A stretch of 64,000 nucleotides of DNA from Chelativorans multitrophicus (GTDB lineage Bacteria; Pseudomonadota; Alphaproteobacteria; Rhizobiales; Rhizobiaceae). Under the pieces are notes generated by a model. It searched no databases. It was not told the origin of the DNA and worked only from the letters and a program-made list of their open reading frames with translations. The position numbers and the translations under genes were made by a program. The stretch lies in NCBI RefSeq assembly GCF_011317445.1, contig NZ_JAAAPL010000007.1:1-64000 (forward strand). Direction: 5' to 3'. The stretch's first letter is position 1; each line of letters starts with the position of its first letter. Shown here piece after piece: positions 16,517 to 25,119 of this stretch.

Positions 16517-17872
16517 ATGATCGGTTCGAGCCTGTCACGTTGGACGATGGCCTTCTTCTCTGGCGCGGTGGCATTCCTGATCGCGGCTGAATGCCTGATG
16601 GTTGCCGGGTATGGCTTTCCGACGATGCCGGCGGAGGCACCGGAAACCTTGCTGCTCGTCCACACGGTGACGATCGGATGGCTCAGCCTGCTGATGTGTG
16701 GAGCTCTGCTGCAGTTCGTCCCGGTGCTGGTCGCACAGCCTCTCCGCGACGAGACCTTGGTTCTGCCAGCGCTGCTGTGTCTGCTTGCAGGCCTTACCTC
16801 CTTGTTGGCGGGGTTCCTCCGGCTCACAGGCACACTCGATAGCGATATCCCCTTCCTGCTGATCGGCGGCTGTCTGCTTCCTATTGGCTTTGGGCTGATT
16901 CTCTGGACGCTGGGCCGCACGCTCTGGCAGGCGCGGCCACTGCCGTTGCCGGCGCGCTTCGTTGCCGTGGGTCTGACCTGCCTGGCCACCACGTTCCTGC
17001 TTGGCGCATTTTTTGCGCACATCCTCTCCGGTCTGATCTCCGACGCGGCGATGATCGATTTTCGGACCCGGCTTCTTCCCGTTCATGCCGCCGCCGGTTT
17101 CGGCGGCTGGCTCACCTTCACGGCGATCGGCGTGAGCTACCGACTACTGCCGATGTTCATGCTGGCGCCCGAGGCCGAGCGCACGACCGGCCGCGTGGTC
17201 TGGTGGAGCGGCAGCATTGCGCTTCTGTCGATCGTCATGGGGGCGCCGGTGGAATTCGCTCTCGGTGGGAGTGGTCGAATTGCGGGCGTCATCGCCGGGC
17301 TGTCCGCCATGGCTGCGCTCGTGTGCTACGGTGTGGATCTGGTCTTCTTCTATCGCAACCGCAGACGGCGAAACATCGAACTGAACAGCAAATCGGCAAT
17401 CGGGGCCTTCGCTGCGCTATATCTCTCGGCGGCACTCCTTGTTGGTCTGCTTGCGACCGGCACGCTGGCCATTCATGCGGGCGCGCTCGTCTATCTCGTC
17501 GCGTTCGGCTGGCTGACAGGGCTGGGGCTCTCGCAGCTCTACAAGATCGTACCGTTTCTGACCTGGCTCGAATGCTACGGGCCCGTTATGGGCCGCAAGC
17601 CCACGCCGCGCGTGCAGGATCTGATGGTGGAAAGACGCGATGAACCATTGTTCGTGCTCTACTTCATCGGTGTCCTGGGCGGAACGGTTGCATTGCTGGC
17701 AGATGCGCCCAACCTCTTCCGCGTGACGGCGGCCACGACACTGCTTGCGACGGCCGCAATCGTCGTCGAGCTGGTGCTGGCGCGCAGGCTGTTCAATGTC
17801 GCCGCCGCTGTACGTTTTCCAAAAGGAACCACGCCGCCGCATCTGTTCCTGCCTGCAATTCGCAACCATTGA
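16517..17872 (+). CDS. Twelve-TM orphan membrane protein resembling heme-copper oxidase subunit I
   Basis: 451 residues and about 12 TM helices. Several helices carry a His in the style of CcoN/NorB-like subunits: LLVHTVTIGWLSLL, RLLPVHAAAGFGGWLTF and TLAIHAGALVYLVAFGW. A full set of heme-copper ligands is not evident and there is no partner cytochrome c gene beside it. GGAGG lies 6 bp upstream of the ATG at 16517, which decides the start against an in-frame upstream codon. It heads the operon with DUF2249 x2, DUF59, truncated hemoglobin and Rrf2 genes, so a role in NO metabolism is plausible but unproven. Confidence 0.7.
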   Translation: MIGSSLSRWTMAFFSGAVAFLIAAECLMVAGYGFPTMPAEAPETLLLVHTVTIGWLSLLMCGALLQFVPVLVAQPLRDETLVLPALLCLLAGLTSLLAGFLRLTGTLDSDIPFLLIGGCLLPIGFGLILWTLGRTLWQARPLPLPARFVAVGLTCLATTFLLGAFFAHILSGLISDAAMIDFRTRLLPVHAAAGFGGWLTFTAIGVSYRLLPMFMLAPEAERTTGRVVWWSGSIALLSIVMGAPVEFALGGSGRIAGVIAGLSAMAALVCYGVDLVFFYRNRRRRNIELNSKSAIGAFAALYLSAALLVGLLATGTLAIHAGALVYLVAFGWLTGLGLSQLYKIVPFLTWLECYGPVMGRKPTPRVQDLMVERRDEPLFVLYFIGVLGGTVALLADAPNLFRVTAATTLLATAAIVVELVLARRLFNVAAAVRFPKGTTPPHLFLPAIRNH

Positions 17873-17893
17873 CCAGGTTGCCTGGAGATTCCC

Positions 17894-18421
17894 ATGACCA
17901 TTCCCCACCGTGATCTCGACGTAAGGCCGATCCTGCGGGACGGTGGAGAACCGTTCAGCGCCATCATGGAAGCCGTGGCGGAACTGGCGCCTGGACAGAG
18001 CTTGCGGTTGCTTGCGAGCTTCAAGCCGATTCCCCTGTTCCAGGTGCTTGGCGCGCGCGGTTTCGAACCGGTATCTCGTGAGATCGGCGGCGGTGATTGG
18101 GAAGTCGTCTTCACGCCAGCCGCCGCGATTGCACCGGTTGTCGAAACCTCAGACTCGGTCGGTCACGGGGTTGGCGATGATTGGCAGGTTCCCGTCCGGG
18201 AGATCGATTGCCGTGATCTCGATCCGCCCGAACCCATGGTGAAGACGCTCGAGGGTGTCGAGGCTCTTGCCGCCGGGGAGACGATTTCGGCGCTGTTGCC
18301 GCGCGAGCCTCTGTTCCTTTTCAAGGAGTTGGAGGCAAGGGGACACCAGTGGCGCGGCGGGTTCGAGCCGGAGGGGCACTATCGCATCGTCATTCGTGCC
18401 GGCTCGTCCGGGGGAAAGTAG
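17894..18421 (+). CDS. Protein with two DUF2249 domains
   Basis: 175 residues made of two DUF2249 repeats, about residues 5-80 (LDVRPILRDGGEPFSAIMEAVAELAPGQ) and 95-170 (IDCRDLDPPEPMVKTLEGVEALAAGE). Each contains a short central LFxxLxARG-type helix (LFQVLGARGF; LFKELEARGH). The function is unknown; the domain is related to the SirA/TusA fold. It follows the membrane protein by 21 bp and precedes a DUF59 gene by 2 bp. Confidence 0.82.
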   Translation: MTIPHRDLDVRPILRDGGEPFSAIMEAVAELAPGQSLRLLASFKPIPLFQVLGARGFEPVSREIGGGDWEVVFTPAAAIAPVVETSDSVGHGVGDDWQVPVREIDCRDLDPPEPMVKTLEGVEALAAGETISALLPREPLFLFKELEARGHQWRGGFEPEGHYRIVIRAGSSGGK

Positions 18422-18423
18422 TC

Positions 18424-18762
18424 ATGAGCGATAAGCCAGGAGAAGGGTTGGCGGAGAGCGTTCGCCAGTCGCTCCGCATGGTGATCGACCCGGAGCTTGG
18501 CGAAAACGTCGTTGACCTCGGCCTGATCTACAAGGTGGCAGTCGTCGAGGCCGGAGTGGTGCACGTGGAGATGACGACCACCACGGCCGGGTGTCCCGCA
18601 GCAGCCTATCTTAGAGACGCCGTGGAGTCCGCCGCCTGGATCGTCGAAGGGATACAGCGTGTGGAAGTTGGGCTGACATATGACCCGCCGTGGACGCCCG
18701 AGATGATGAATGCAGATGCAAGAGCGCATCTGGGGTTTGCGAGAAAGGCGGCGGGCAGATGA
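18424..18762 (+). CDS. Metal-sulfur cluster assembly factor (DUF59/MIP18 family)
   Basis: 112 residues of the DUF59 family, related to SufT/PaaD and MIP18. The hallmark pattern is present: VIDPELGENVVDLGLIYKV, then TTTTAGCPAAAYL with the conserved Cys, and VGLTYDPPWTPEMM near the end. Members help mature or repair Fe-S proteins. It starts 2 bp after the DUF2249 gene and its stop overlaps the truncated hemoglobin start. Repair of NO-damaged clusters is a reasonable inference from context. Confidence 0.88.
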   Translation: MSDKPGEGLAESVRQSLRMVIDPELGENVVDLGLIYKVAVVEAGVVHVEMTTTTAGCPAAAYLRDAVESAAWIVEGIQRVEVGLTYDPPWTPEMMNADARAHLGFARKAAGR

Positions 18763-19223
18763 GCAAACAATCCGCTGGCAGGACAACGATCATCGTCGAC
18801 GGCGTCCCGTTGCCGGAAATCCTGGACGAACGCATGATCCACGACGTGGTGCATGGCTTCTATGAGGAGATCCGCAACGACGATCTCCTGGGGCCGATCT
18901 TCAACGGTGCGATCAACTCCGAGGCCTGGCCGCACCATCTTGCAAAAATGTGCGATTTCTGGTCGGCGACGTTGCTGCGCACGAAACGCTACGAGGGCCG
19001 GCCGTTGCCGCCGCATCTGGCCATTCCTGGCTTGGGCGAGGTGCATTTCCGCCGTTGGCTGATGCTCTTCCGTGCCACCGTTGACAGGCTCTGCCCAGCG
19101 GATGTTGCGGTCCTCTTCATGGATCGCGCGCTGCGCATCGCCCATTCCTTCCGCCTTGCGGTCGCGTTCAGCCGTGGCGACGACACGCTCGCGGTCCAGC
19201 CCATCCTCAAGGAAAGCCTCTGA
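18759..19223 (+). CDS. Group III truncated hemoglobin
   Basis: 154 residues. It shows the group III pattern: VVHGFYEEIRNDDLLGPIFN, then HHLAKMCDFWSATLL, then GLGEVHFRRWLMLFRATV with the proximal-type His in the HFxRW segment. These proteins bind heme and may detoxify NO or related species. It overlaps the DUF59 stop (ATGA) and is followed 37 bp later by an Rrf2 regulator. Confidence 0.88.
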   Translation: MSKQSAGRTTIIVDGVPLPEILDERMIHDVVHGFYEEIRNDDLLGPIFNGAINSEAWPHHLAKMCDFWSATLLRTKRYEGRPLPPHLAIPGLGEVHFRRWLMLFRATVDRLCPADVAVLFMDRALRIAHSFRLAVAFSRGDDTLAVQPILKESL

Positions 19224-19260
19224 TGTCGAACTGGCCAGCGAATGCGGCGAGGAATGGCCA

Positions 19261-19722
19261 ATGCGGCTGACGAGTTTTTCCGACTACGCGTTGCGGATGT
19301 TGATGTACGCCGCGACGGCGGGGGACCGACTGATTACCATTGAGGAGGCAGCGCGCGCCTTCAGCGTGTCAAAGACGCATCTGAACAAGGTCGCCAACAC
19401 GCTCACGCGTGGCGGATACCTCAAGGCCGTGCGCGGTCGCTCCGGAGGACTGATGCTCGACCGCCGGCCGGAAACGATTCGCATCGGCGACGTAATCCGA
19501 ATGACGGAGCCGGATTTCGCACTGGTCGAGTGCTTCGCAACGGGTAACCAGTGCATCCTCACGAACTCTTGCAAGCTGTCCGGCATGCTCGGCGAGGCTA
19601 TGGCCTCCTTCCATGAAACGCTCGATCGCTACACGCTGGCAGACATCACCCTGACGCCAGAGGATTTCTTCCCGGCACCGCTTCCTCCAAGACGCGCAAG
19701 CGCAGCACGACTTTTCGAATGA
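19261..19722 (+). CDS. Rrf2-family Fe-S regulator, NsrR-like
   Basis: 153 residues. The N-terminal winged helix (MRLTSFSDYALRMLMYAA ... VSKTHLNKVANTLTRGGYLKAVRGRSGG) is typical of NsrR/RirA-type Rrf2 proteins. Three Cys spaced C-x7-C-x5-C (ECFATGNQCILTNSCKL) match the Fe-S cluster site that senses NO in NsrR. The likely role is repression of NO-defence genes until NO destroys the cluster. The position right after the truncated hemoglobin gene supports NsrR over RirA. Confidence 0.85.
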   Translation: MRLTSFSDYALRMLMYAATAGDRLITIEEAARAFSVSKTHLNKVANTLTRGGYLKAVRGRSGGLMLDRRPETIRIGDVIRMTEPDFALVECFATGNQCILTNSCKLSGMLGEAMASFHETLDRYTLADITLTPEDFFPAPLPPRRASAARLFE

Positions 19723-19761
19723 GTCCGCTTTTCAGTTTGCTGCCGCGCAACGATCGCTTGC

Positions 19762-20028
19762 TTGAATGCGGTGAACATGGCCGTTTTCCAGATGCGGATA
19801 TCGGCTGTGAGACAGACACTACACGACGACATGACGATGGATGCAATAATGCGAGAATGGCCGGCCACCATCCGCGTCGTCCTCGATCATGGACTGCTGT
19901 GCGTTGGCTGCCCTATCGCCCCATTTCATACCATCATCGATGCCGCGAGAGAACACGATTTGGACCCGGCCTCGCTCGCTCGAGACCTGAAGAGGGCGGT
20001 TGCAGAAGAGGACACCGGCACCAGCTAG
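19762..20028 (+). CDS. DUF1858-domain protein
   Basis: Up to 88 residues. The DUF1858 signature is clear in the second half: MDAIMREWPATIRVVLDHGLLCVGCPIAPFHTIIDAA, with the CxxC typical of the N-terminal domain of ScdA/YtfE-like di-iron repair proteins. The start is uncertain: ATGs at 19762, 19777, 19792 and 19831 are all in frame and none has a good ribosome site. It converges with nnrR and overlaps its end by 4 bp. Confidence 0.75.
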   Translation: MNAVNMAVFQMRISAVRQTLHDDMTMDAIMREWPATIRVVLDHGLLCVGCPIAPFHTIIDAAREHDLDPASLARDLKRAVAEEDTGTS

Positions 20029-20735
20029 GTCTTGGACGTGCGTCCTTCCGCAAGCATGAGCAGTTGATGCGGCTCGGTCACGGTCACCTTCTGACGTCCG
20101 CTTTTGACCAGACCCTGTTCCTCCCACGCGGTGAGGAGCCGGCTGACTGTGTGCAACGTCGTTCCCGTCATCTCGGCGATATCCTGCCGAGAGATCGGAA
20201 AATCGATGAGCACGCCTTCGTCCGTCCTTCTGCCCGTTTGACTGACAAGTTTGAGGAGGGCGTGGGCGACGCGCCGGTCTACCTGTTCCGTCGACATTTC
20301 AACGACCCGCGTATGCGCGTCCTGCAGTCTGCTGCCAACTGTTCTGTATGTGTTGACGCCAAAATCAGGAAACGCGGCGGCGAATTCCGGCCAGAGCCGA
20401 CCCGGCCAGGCGAGCACCACGCAGTCGACGGCGGCGATGGCACTCGCCGGATAGGTCGTGCGGCCAAGCGCGTGGGCGATCCCCATCAGCTCACCGGGGC
20501 TGATGTAGCGCACGATCACCTGCTGGCCATCGGGCGTCGTCTTCACCACCCGCACATGCCCGTCGAGCAGCAGGAAGAAAGAATGCGCTTCTCCTTCCTG
20601 CTCGAAGACCGCTTCGCCCTTGGCGATGCGGAGCGAGCGGGCCTGCCCGACCATGCGGTCGAGATCAACCGCGGACAGGCCCTGAAATGGGGCAAGCCCG
20701 GAAATCAGCGAGCGGTCGAGACGGCTCAAGTTCAA
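20025..20735 (-). CDS. nnrR: CRP/FNR-family NO/nitrite-responsive regulator, NnrR-like
   Basis: About 236 residues from a TTG at 20735 (or 20729), preceded by an AAGGA ribosome site. The open frame extends to an ATG at 20876, but that extension would encode the palindrome at 20856-20871 and has no homology look. The protein has the cAMP-receptor-like effector domain (EQEGEAHSFFLLLDGHVRVVK, YISPGELMGIAHALG) and a C-terminal helix-turn-helix (ISRQDIAEMTGTTLHTVSRLL). No Cys cluster of the FNR type is present, so it fits the NnrR/DNR group. It is the obvious candidate to bind the TTGCG-N4-CGCAA boxes listed here. Confidence 0.85.
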   Translation of the reverse strand: MNLSRLDRSLISGLAPFQGLSAVDLDRMVGQARSLRIAKGEAVFEQEGEAHSFFLLLDGHVRVVKTTPDGQQVIVRYISPGELMGIAHALGRTTYPASAIAAVDCVVLAWPGRLWPEFAAAFPDFGVNTYRTVGSRLQDAHTRVVEMSTEQVDRRVAHALLKLVSQTGRRTDEGVLIDFPISRQDIAEMTGTTLHTVSRLLTAWEEQGLVKSGRQKVTVTEPHQLLMLAEGRTSKT

Positions 20736-20855
20736 GTTCCTTCGGTCATCTGCCGGCGACCGCCTCGGTCGGAGGCCACCACAGGAATGTCCCACACACA
20801 ACGCGTCGCGGCAATCCTCGCGCGCTGCGACCTTTTCGGCTCGCAGTACAATCTG

Positions 20856-20871
20856 TTTGCGTTGCAGCAAA
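20856..20871. promoter_or_regulatory. NnrR/FNR-class box between nnrR and pseudoazurin
   Basis: TTTGCGTTGCAGCAAA has one mismatch to the symmetric consensus. Its centre is about 77 bp upstream of the pseudoazurin ATG and about 128 bp upstream of nnrR, so it may allow autoregulation as well. Confidence 0.65.
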
Positions 20872-20940
20872 GTCATTGACGGAGGCGTGGCCTATACAAA
20901 CCCCAACGGTTGAATCCGTCATAAGAGGAAAGGCAATGTC

Positions 20941-21381
20941 ATGAGATTCAAAATCGCCATCGCGGCCGCGTTCGCCGGTCTTTTGCTGGCCGGCGCCGCC
21001 CAGGCCGCCGACCATCAGGTCCAGATGCTCAACAAGGGCGAGAAAGGCGCAATGGTGTTCCAGCCCGACTTCATCGTCGCCGCGCCCGGTGACACCATCA
21101 CCTTCGTGCCGACTGACAAGTCGCACGACGCCGAAAGCATCAAGGGGATGATCCCCGACGGCGCCGAACCGTTCAAGGGCAAGATGAACGAACAGATCAC
21201 CGTGGCCTTCGACAAGGAGGGAGTCTATGGCGTCAAATGCACGCCGCACTACGGTATGGGCATGGTCGCGCTCGTCGTCGTCGGCAAGCCGGTGAATCTC
21301 GACCAGGCCAAGGCCGTCAAGCAGACAGGCAAGGCCAAGAAGGTGTTCGAGCAGTTGTTTGCTGCAGTTCCCACGAATTGA
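20941..21381 (+). CDS. Pseudoazurin
   Basis: 146 residues including a 23-residue signal peptide (AQA-AD). This periplasmic blue-copper protein donates electrons to Cu nitrite reductase. The type 1 copper ligands are all present: H62 (SHDAES), C100, H103 and M108 (CTPHYGMGM). An NnrR-type box precedes it, and a strong hairpin (21418-21446) follows. It is the likely physiological donor for the NirK encoded at 23071. Confidence 0.95.
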   Translation: MRFKIAIAAAFAGLLLAGAAQAADHQVQMLNKGEKGAMVFQPDFIVAAPGDTITFVPTDKSHDAESIKGMIPDGAEPFKGKMNEQITVAFDKEGVYGVKCTPHYGMGMVALVVVGKPVNLDQAKAVKQTGKAKKVFEQLFAAVPTN

Positions 21382-21417
21382 CAGGCTGCATTGACTGCAT
21401 GGCGCCGGCCAGATGTC

Positions 21418-21446
21418 GGGTTCCCGGATCCAAGGGCCGGGAACCC
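21418..21446 (+). terminator. Strong hairpin after pseudoazurin
   Basis: Perfect 10-bp arms GGGTTCCCGG and CCGGGAACCC surround a 9-nt loop, 36 bp after the pseudoazurin stop and just before the second nnrS. There is no T-run, so it may be an attenuating or mRNA-stabilising hairpin rather than a classic terminator. Confidence 0.5.
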
Positions 21447-21460
21447 CTCGGGAGACGATA

Positions 21461-22666
21461 ATGGCAATAGCGCGCACCAGGCCGGGCAACTATCCGGCGC
21501 TTCTATCCTATGGCTTTCGGCCGTTCTTCCAGCTGGGTTCGCTCTATGCTGGATTGACGGTTCTGTTCTGGCTACCGCTATTTTACGGCAGGCTTGCGAC
21601 CGCAAGCATCTTCACGCCGATTGACTGGCACATCCATGAGATGCTGTTCGGCTATCTCGCGGCGATCGTGACAGGCTTCCTCCTGACCGCCATACCGAAC
21701 TGGACAGGTCGCCTGCCGGTGCAAGGCATGCCGCTTCTTGCCCTGGTTCTCCTGTGGCTTGCAGGACGGTTCGCCGTCTTCTTCTCTGCAGAAACCGGCT
21801 GGCTCGCCGCTGCGGCGATCGATTGCTCGTTTCTGGCAGCGGTCGCCCTGGCGGCCGCGACCGAGATTGCCGCCGGCCGCAACTGGCGAAATCTCAAAGT
21901 GCTTGTCCCGGTATCCGTGCTGCTTGCAGCCAACGTCCTGTTCCATGCCGAAGCTCACTTTGCCGGGATTTCCGACATCAGCCGCCGGCTTGGCATCGGC
22001 GCGGCGATCGTTCTCATTATGATTATTGGAGGACGGATCATTCCGAGCTTCACGCGCAACTGGCTAGCCCGGCAAAATCCGGGGCGGCTCCCGATTCCCT
22101 TCGGCCGGTTCGACACTGCGGCAATTATGCTTTCCGCCGCGGCGCTGGCGGCCTGGACATTTCTGCCCGACCGGGTTGAAACGGGCGCGGCACTACTTGC
22201 CGCTGCGTTATTCAATCTCCTCCGGCTACTACGCTGGGCCGGCGACCGTACGATGCGCGATCCGCTCGTCCTTGTCCTGCACGCCGCCTATTTCTTCGTG
22301 CCTGCCGGGCTGGTGCTCGCCGGTCTAGCGATCGTCGTTCCGGAAAGCGTTCCGACCGCGGCCGCCATTCATGCTTTCGGCGTCGGTGCGATCGGATGCA
22401 TGACGCTCGCGGTCATGACGCGCGCCACACTAGGCCACACGGGACGGGAATTGCGGGCTGACGTCGGCACCTGCCTGGTCTACACTGCAATTGTGGTGGC
22501 CGCGTTGCTACGCATAGCGGCAGCCTTCGCGCCCACGGAGGCCGGGCTGCTGCATGGATCGGCGGCCCTGTGGGTGGGTGCATTCCTCGGATATGGTGTC
22601 CTGTTCGGCGGCATGCTGGTGCGCCCCAAACTTCGTGCGCGGCAGCCAAACATCTCGCCTTCCTGA
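21461..22666 (+). CDS. nnrS: NnrS-family heme-copper membrane protein (copy 2)
   Basis: 401 residues, about 12 TM. NnrS motifs are clear: LLSYGFRPFFQLGSLYAG, WHIHEMLFGYLAAIVTGFLLTAIPNWTGR, MIIGGRIIPSFTRNWL and AIHAFGVGAIGCMTLAVMTRATLGHTGR. It is closer to the canonical NnrS than the copy at 11433. The ATG at 21461 has a GGAG ribosome site; the longer frame runs through the hairpin. It lies between pseudoazurin and nirK in the NO/nitrite respiration run. Confidence 0.93.
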   Translation: MAIARTRPGNYPALLSYGFRPFFQLGSLYAGLTVLFWLPLFYGRLATASIFTPIDWHIHEMLFGYLAAIVTGFLLTAIPNWTGRLPVQGMPLLALVLLWLAGRFAVFFSAETGWLAAAAIDCSFLAAVALAAATEIAAGRNWRNLKVLVPVSVLLAANVLFHAEAHFAGISDISRRLGIGAAIVLIMIIGGRIIPSFTRNWLARQNPGRLPIPFGRFDTAAIMLSAAALAAWTFLPDRVETGAALLAAALFNLLRLLRWAGDRTMRDPLVLVLHAAYFFVPAGLVLAGLAIVVPESVPTAAAIHAFGVGAIGCMTLAVMTRATLGHTGRELRADVGTCLVYTAIVVAALLRIAAAFAPTEAGLLHGSAALWVGAFLGYGVLFGGMLVRPKLRARQPNISPS

Positions 22667-22681
22667 AGCGAGGTTCCCAGT

Positions 22682-22909
22682 ATGGCTGCTTCGAATCGTA
22701 GTGAATGCACCGATCGTCTGGAGGCGATAGCCCGCGAGGCCTATGACCGTTGCCATCCTGACGACAGCTTCGACGACTTGGCGCGGCGGGCGCGCTTTTC
22801 GAAGGAAGACCGAGGCCTGCTGGACGATTGGCTCGCCTTTGCGCGACGGGAACTTCAGAGTGTCAGGAACGATCAAAAAACTGGCGCACCCCGTGGCGGG
22901 AACTGGTGA
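22682..22909 (+). CDS. Small hypothetical protein following nnrS
   Basis: 75 residues, acidic-basic mixed, probably helical (RLEAIAREAYDRCHPDDSFDDLARRARFSKEDRGLLDDWLAFARREL). A GCGAGG ribosome site precedes the ATG, and it starts 15 bp after the nnrS stop, so it is probably co-translated. No family is recognised. Confidence 0.6.
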   Translation: MAASNRSECTDRLEAIAREAYDRCHPDDSFDDLARRARFSKEDRGLLDDWLAFARRELQSVRNDQKTGAPRGGNW

Positions 22910-22985
22910 TGCCTCGCTCCATGCGTTTCCTCTTGACCCGCGATCCGACCGGCTTGGATCTCGCTGAAGCTACACGCATCGTACG

Positions 22986-23001
22986 TTTGCGCCAGCGCAA
23001 A
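22986..23001. promoter_or_regulatory. NnrR/FNR-class palindrome upstream of nirK
   Basis: TTTGCGCCAGCGCAAA has the same core and spacer as the nnrS box at 11347-11370. Its centre is 77 bp upstream of the nirK ATG. This is where an NnrR site is expected for nitrite reductase. Confidence 0.8.
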
Positions 23002-23070
23002 GACCATCTGCACCGAGGGCGATAGATATTCTCCGCAAAGAGCAATCAGGCTCAATAAGGAGACAAGAAG

Positions 23071-24171
23071 ATGTTCACGCGACGCGAAGCACTGTTTGGC
23101 GTGGCCGGCGCGGCGGTGATTGCAACGCTGCCCGTCGGGCTCAATATGGCCCACGCCGCCGATGTGGCAGGCCTCTCGCGCGAGAAGGTCGCGCTGGTCG
23201 CTCCGCCATTCGTCCATGCGCATCAGCAGGTCGCCACAGGCGGCCCGAAGGTCGTTGAGTTCCAGCTCACCATCAAGGAGCAGCCGGTCGTCATCGACGG
23301 TGACGGTACCACGCTGCAGGCAATGACCTATGATGGCTCGATCCCGGGGCCGATGATGGTTGTCCATGAAAACGACTATGTCGAACTGACGCTCATCAAT
23401 CCTGACACCAACGAGATGCCGCACAACATCGATTTCCACGCGGCCACCGGTGCGCTGGGCGGCGGCGCCCTTACAAACGTCAACCCCGGCGAGCAGGCGG
23501 TATTGCGCTTCAAGGCGACGCGTGCCGGCACGTTTGTCTACCACTGCGCACCTTCGGGCATGATTCCCTGGCACGTCGTTTCGGGCATGAGCGGAACGAT
23601 CATGGTGCTGCCACGTGACGGGCTCAAGGATCATGAAGGCAAGCCGCTGATCTACGACAAAGTTCTCTATATTGGTGAGAGCGACTTTTACGTCCCCCGC
23701 GACGAGAACGGCAATTTCAAGAAGTTCGAGACCCTTGGCGACAGCTACGACGAAACGCTGAAGGTGATGCGCGGTCTCATTCCGACCCATGTCGTTTTCA
23801 ACGGCAAGGTGGGTGCGTTGACCGGCGACAACGCCCTGAAGGCAAAGGTGGGGGAGAAGGTTCTGATCGTTCATTCCCAGGCCAACCGCGATACCCGGCC
23901 ACACCTGATCGGCGGTCATGGCGACTTTGTCTGGGAGCAGGGTAAGTTCGCCAACGCTCCGGACCGCGACCTCGAAACCTGGTTTATCCGTGGCGGCTCG
24001 GCGGGAGCTGCGTTCTATATGTTCCGCCAACCCGGCGTCTACGCCTACGTTAACCACAATCTGATCGAAGCTGCCGAACTCGGGGCCACGGCACACATCG
24101 TGGTCGAAGGAAACTGGGACGACGACCTGATGACGCAGGTCGCAGCACCTGGTCCCATCCCGACCAATTGA
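23071..24171 (+). CDS. nirK: Copper-containing nitrite reductase
   Basis: 366 residues; reduces nitrite to NO in the periplasm. The N-terminus ([11 protein letters not shown] ... AHA) is a twin-Arg-like signal peptide. All catalytic residues are visible: type 1 Cu ligands H118, C159, H168 and M173 ([16 protein letters not shown]), type 2 ligands H123, H158 and H328, and the active-site Asp121 and His278. An NnrR box lies upstream and pseudoazurin, the usual donor, is encoded nearby. A strong hairpin separates it from nirV. Confidence 0.97.
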   Translation: MFTRREALFGVAGAAVIATLPVGLNMAHAADVAGLSREKVALVAPPFVHAHQQVATGGPKVVEFQLTIKEQPVVIDGDGTTLQAMTYDGSIPGPMMVVHENDYVELTLINPDTNEMPHNIDFHAATGALGGGALTNVNPGEQAVLRFKATRAGTFVYHCAPSGMIPWHVVSGMSGTIMVLPRDGLKDHEGKPLIYDKVLYIGESDFYVPRDENGNFKKFETLGDSYDETLKVMRGLIPTHVVFNGKVGALTGDNALKAKVGEKVLIVHSQANRDTRPHLIGGHGDFVWEQGKFANAPDRDLETWFIRGGSAGAAFYMFRQPGVYAYVNHNLIEAAELGATAHIVVEGNWDDDLMTQVAAPGPIPTN

Positions 24172-24201
24172 TCGGGCGCAACACGCAATAGCAGTCGCTG
24201 T

Positions 24202-24230
24202 CGACCCGCCTTCGCCCTCAAGGCGGGTCG
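24202..24230 (+). terminator. Strong hairpin between nirK and nirV
   Basis: Perfect 11-bp arms CGACCCGCCTT and AAGGCGGGTCG surround a 7-nt loop. There is no T-run. It probably attenuates read-through or stabilises the nirK mRNA so that nirV is expressed less. Confidence 0.6.
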
Positions 24231-24249
24231 TCCGTGCGAGGACACAGTC

Positions 24250-25119
24250 ATGAAACTCAAGACCCCTTCATTGCTTGCCCTGACCGCGGCGCTCGGACTT
24301 GCGGCCGCCGTCGGGCTCGGCGGTCGCGGGGCAGACCCAACCACGAGCGTGGGACCGATCGCCACCATCGCCATCGCGCCGGGCTCGTTCACTTTCAGGC
24401 CGCCCGGCGATTATCTTCGGTCAAACCGGCCCGTCGACGCGCCGCTACGCAAGATGGATGTCCGCGCTGGCTTCGAGATCATGAAGTATCAGGTCAGCGT
24501 CGCCGACTATGCGCGCTGCGTGGCGGACGGTGCCTGCTTAGCCGCGGAGGGCCGTGCGTCGATGCCGGAAACAATGCCAGTGACCGGCGTCAACTATCGT
24601 GACGCCACCGCCTATACAGTTTGGCTATCTAGCGCGACGGGTGAAAGCTGGCGCCTTCCGACCGACGCGGAATGGGCTTTTGCCGCGGCAGAGCGCTTCC
24701 CTGACGAAGCGCTTGGACTGCTAGATGACGGCACTAACCCCGCCACGCGTTGGCTCGCTCGCTACCGCAACGAGGCAGGCAAGGCGGCGCCCGATCCCGA
24801 GCCGAAACCTCAAGGATTCTTCGGCGTCAACAGCAAGGGACTTGCCGACGTTGCAGGCAATGTTTGGGACTGGACGACGACCTGCTATGCGCATGCCAGC
24901 CTCAACGCCGATGGCAGCATCGCCGAAAGCACAGAGAACTGCGGTGTGCGCGTGGTCGGTGGCCGGCATCGGGGCTACATGTCCTTTTTCATCCGCGACG
25001 GCAAAAGCGGTGGATGTGCGGCCGGCATGGCGCCGCATAATCTTGGCATCCGGTTGGTTCGCGACAAGCCTTCGGCGATCGCCCGACTGAGGAGCCTGCT
25101 GAACAGGACGGCAAGCTGA
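24250..25119 (+). CDS. nirV: NirV, formylglycine-generating-enzyme-like protein
   Basis: 289 residues with a signal peptide and a FGE-sulfatase (SUMF1-like) domain: RLPTDAEWAFAAAERFP, GLADVAGNVWDWTTTC, GGRHRGYMSFF and HNLGIRLVRD. NirV is a common partner gene of nirK; its exact role is unresolved, and maturation of the reductase has been proposed. It follows nirK by 78 bp. Confidence 0.92.
   Translation: MKLKTPSLLALTAALGLAAAVGLGGRGADPTTSVGPIATIAIAPGSFTFRPPGDYLRSNRPVDAPLRKMDVRAGFEIMKYQVSVADYARCVADGACLAAEGRASMPETMPVTGVNYRDATAYTVWLSSATGESWRLPTDAEWAFAAAERFPDEALGLLDDGTNPATRWLARYRNEAGKAAPDPEPKPQGFFGVNSKGLADVAGNVWDWTTTCYAHASLNADGSIAESTENCGVRVVGGRHRGYMSFFIRDGKSGGCAAGMAPHNLGIRLVRDKPSAIARLRSLLNRTAS

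Noticed and set aside
20736-20876. N-terminal extension of NnrR to the ATG at 20876
   Set aside because: The extension encodes the palindromic box and does not look like the CRP family; a TTG at 20735 has a ribosome site.
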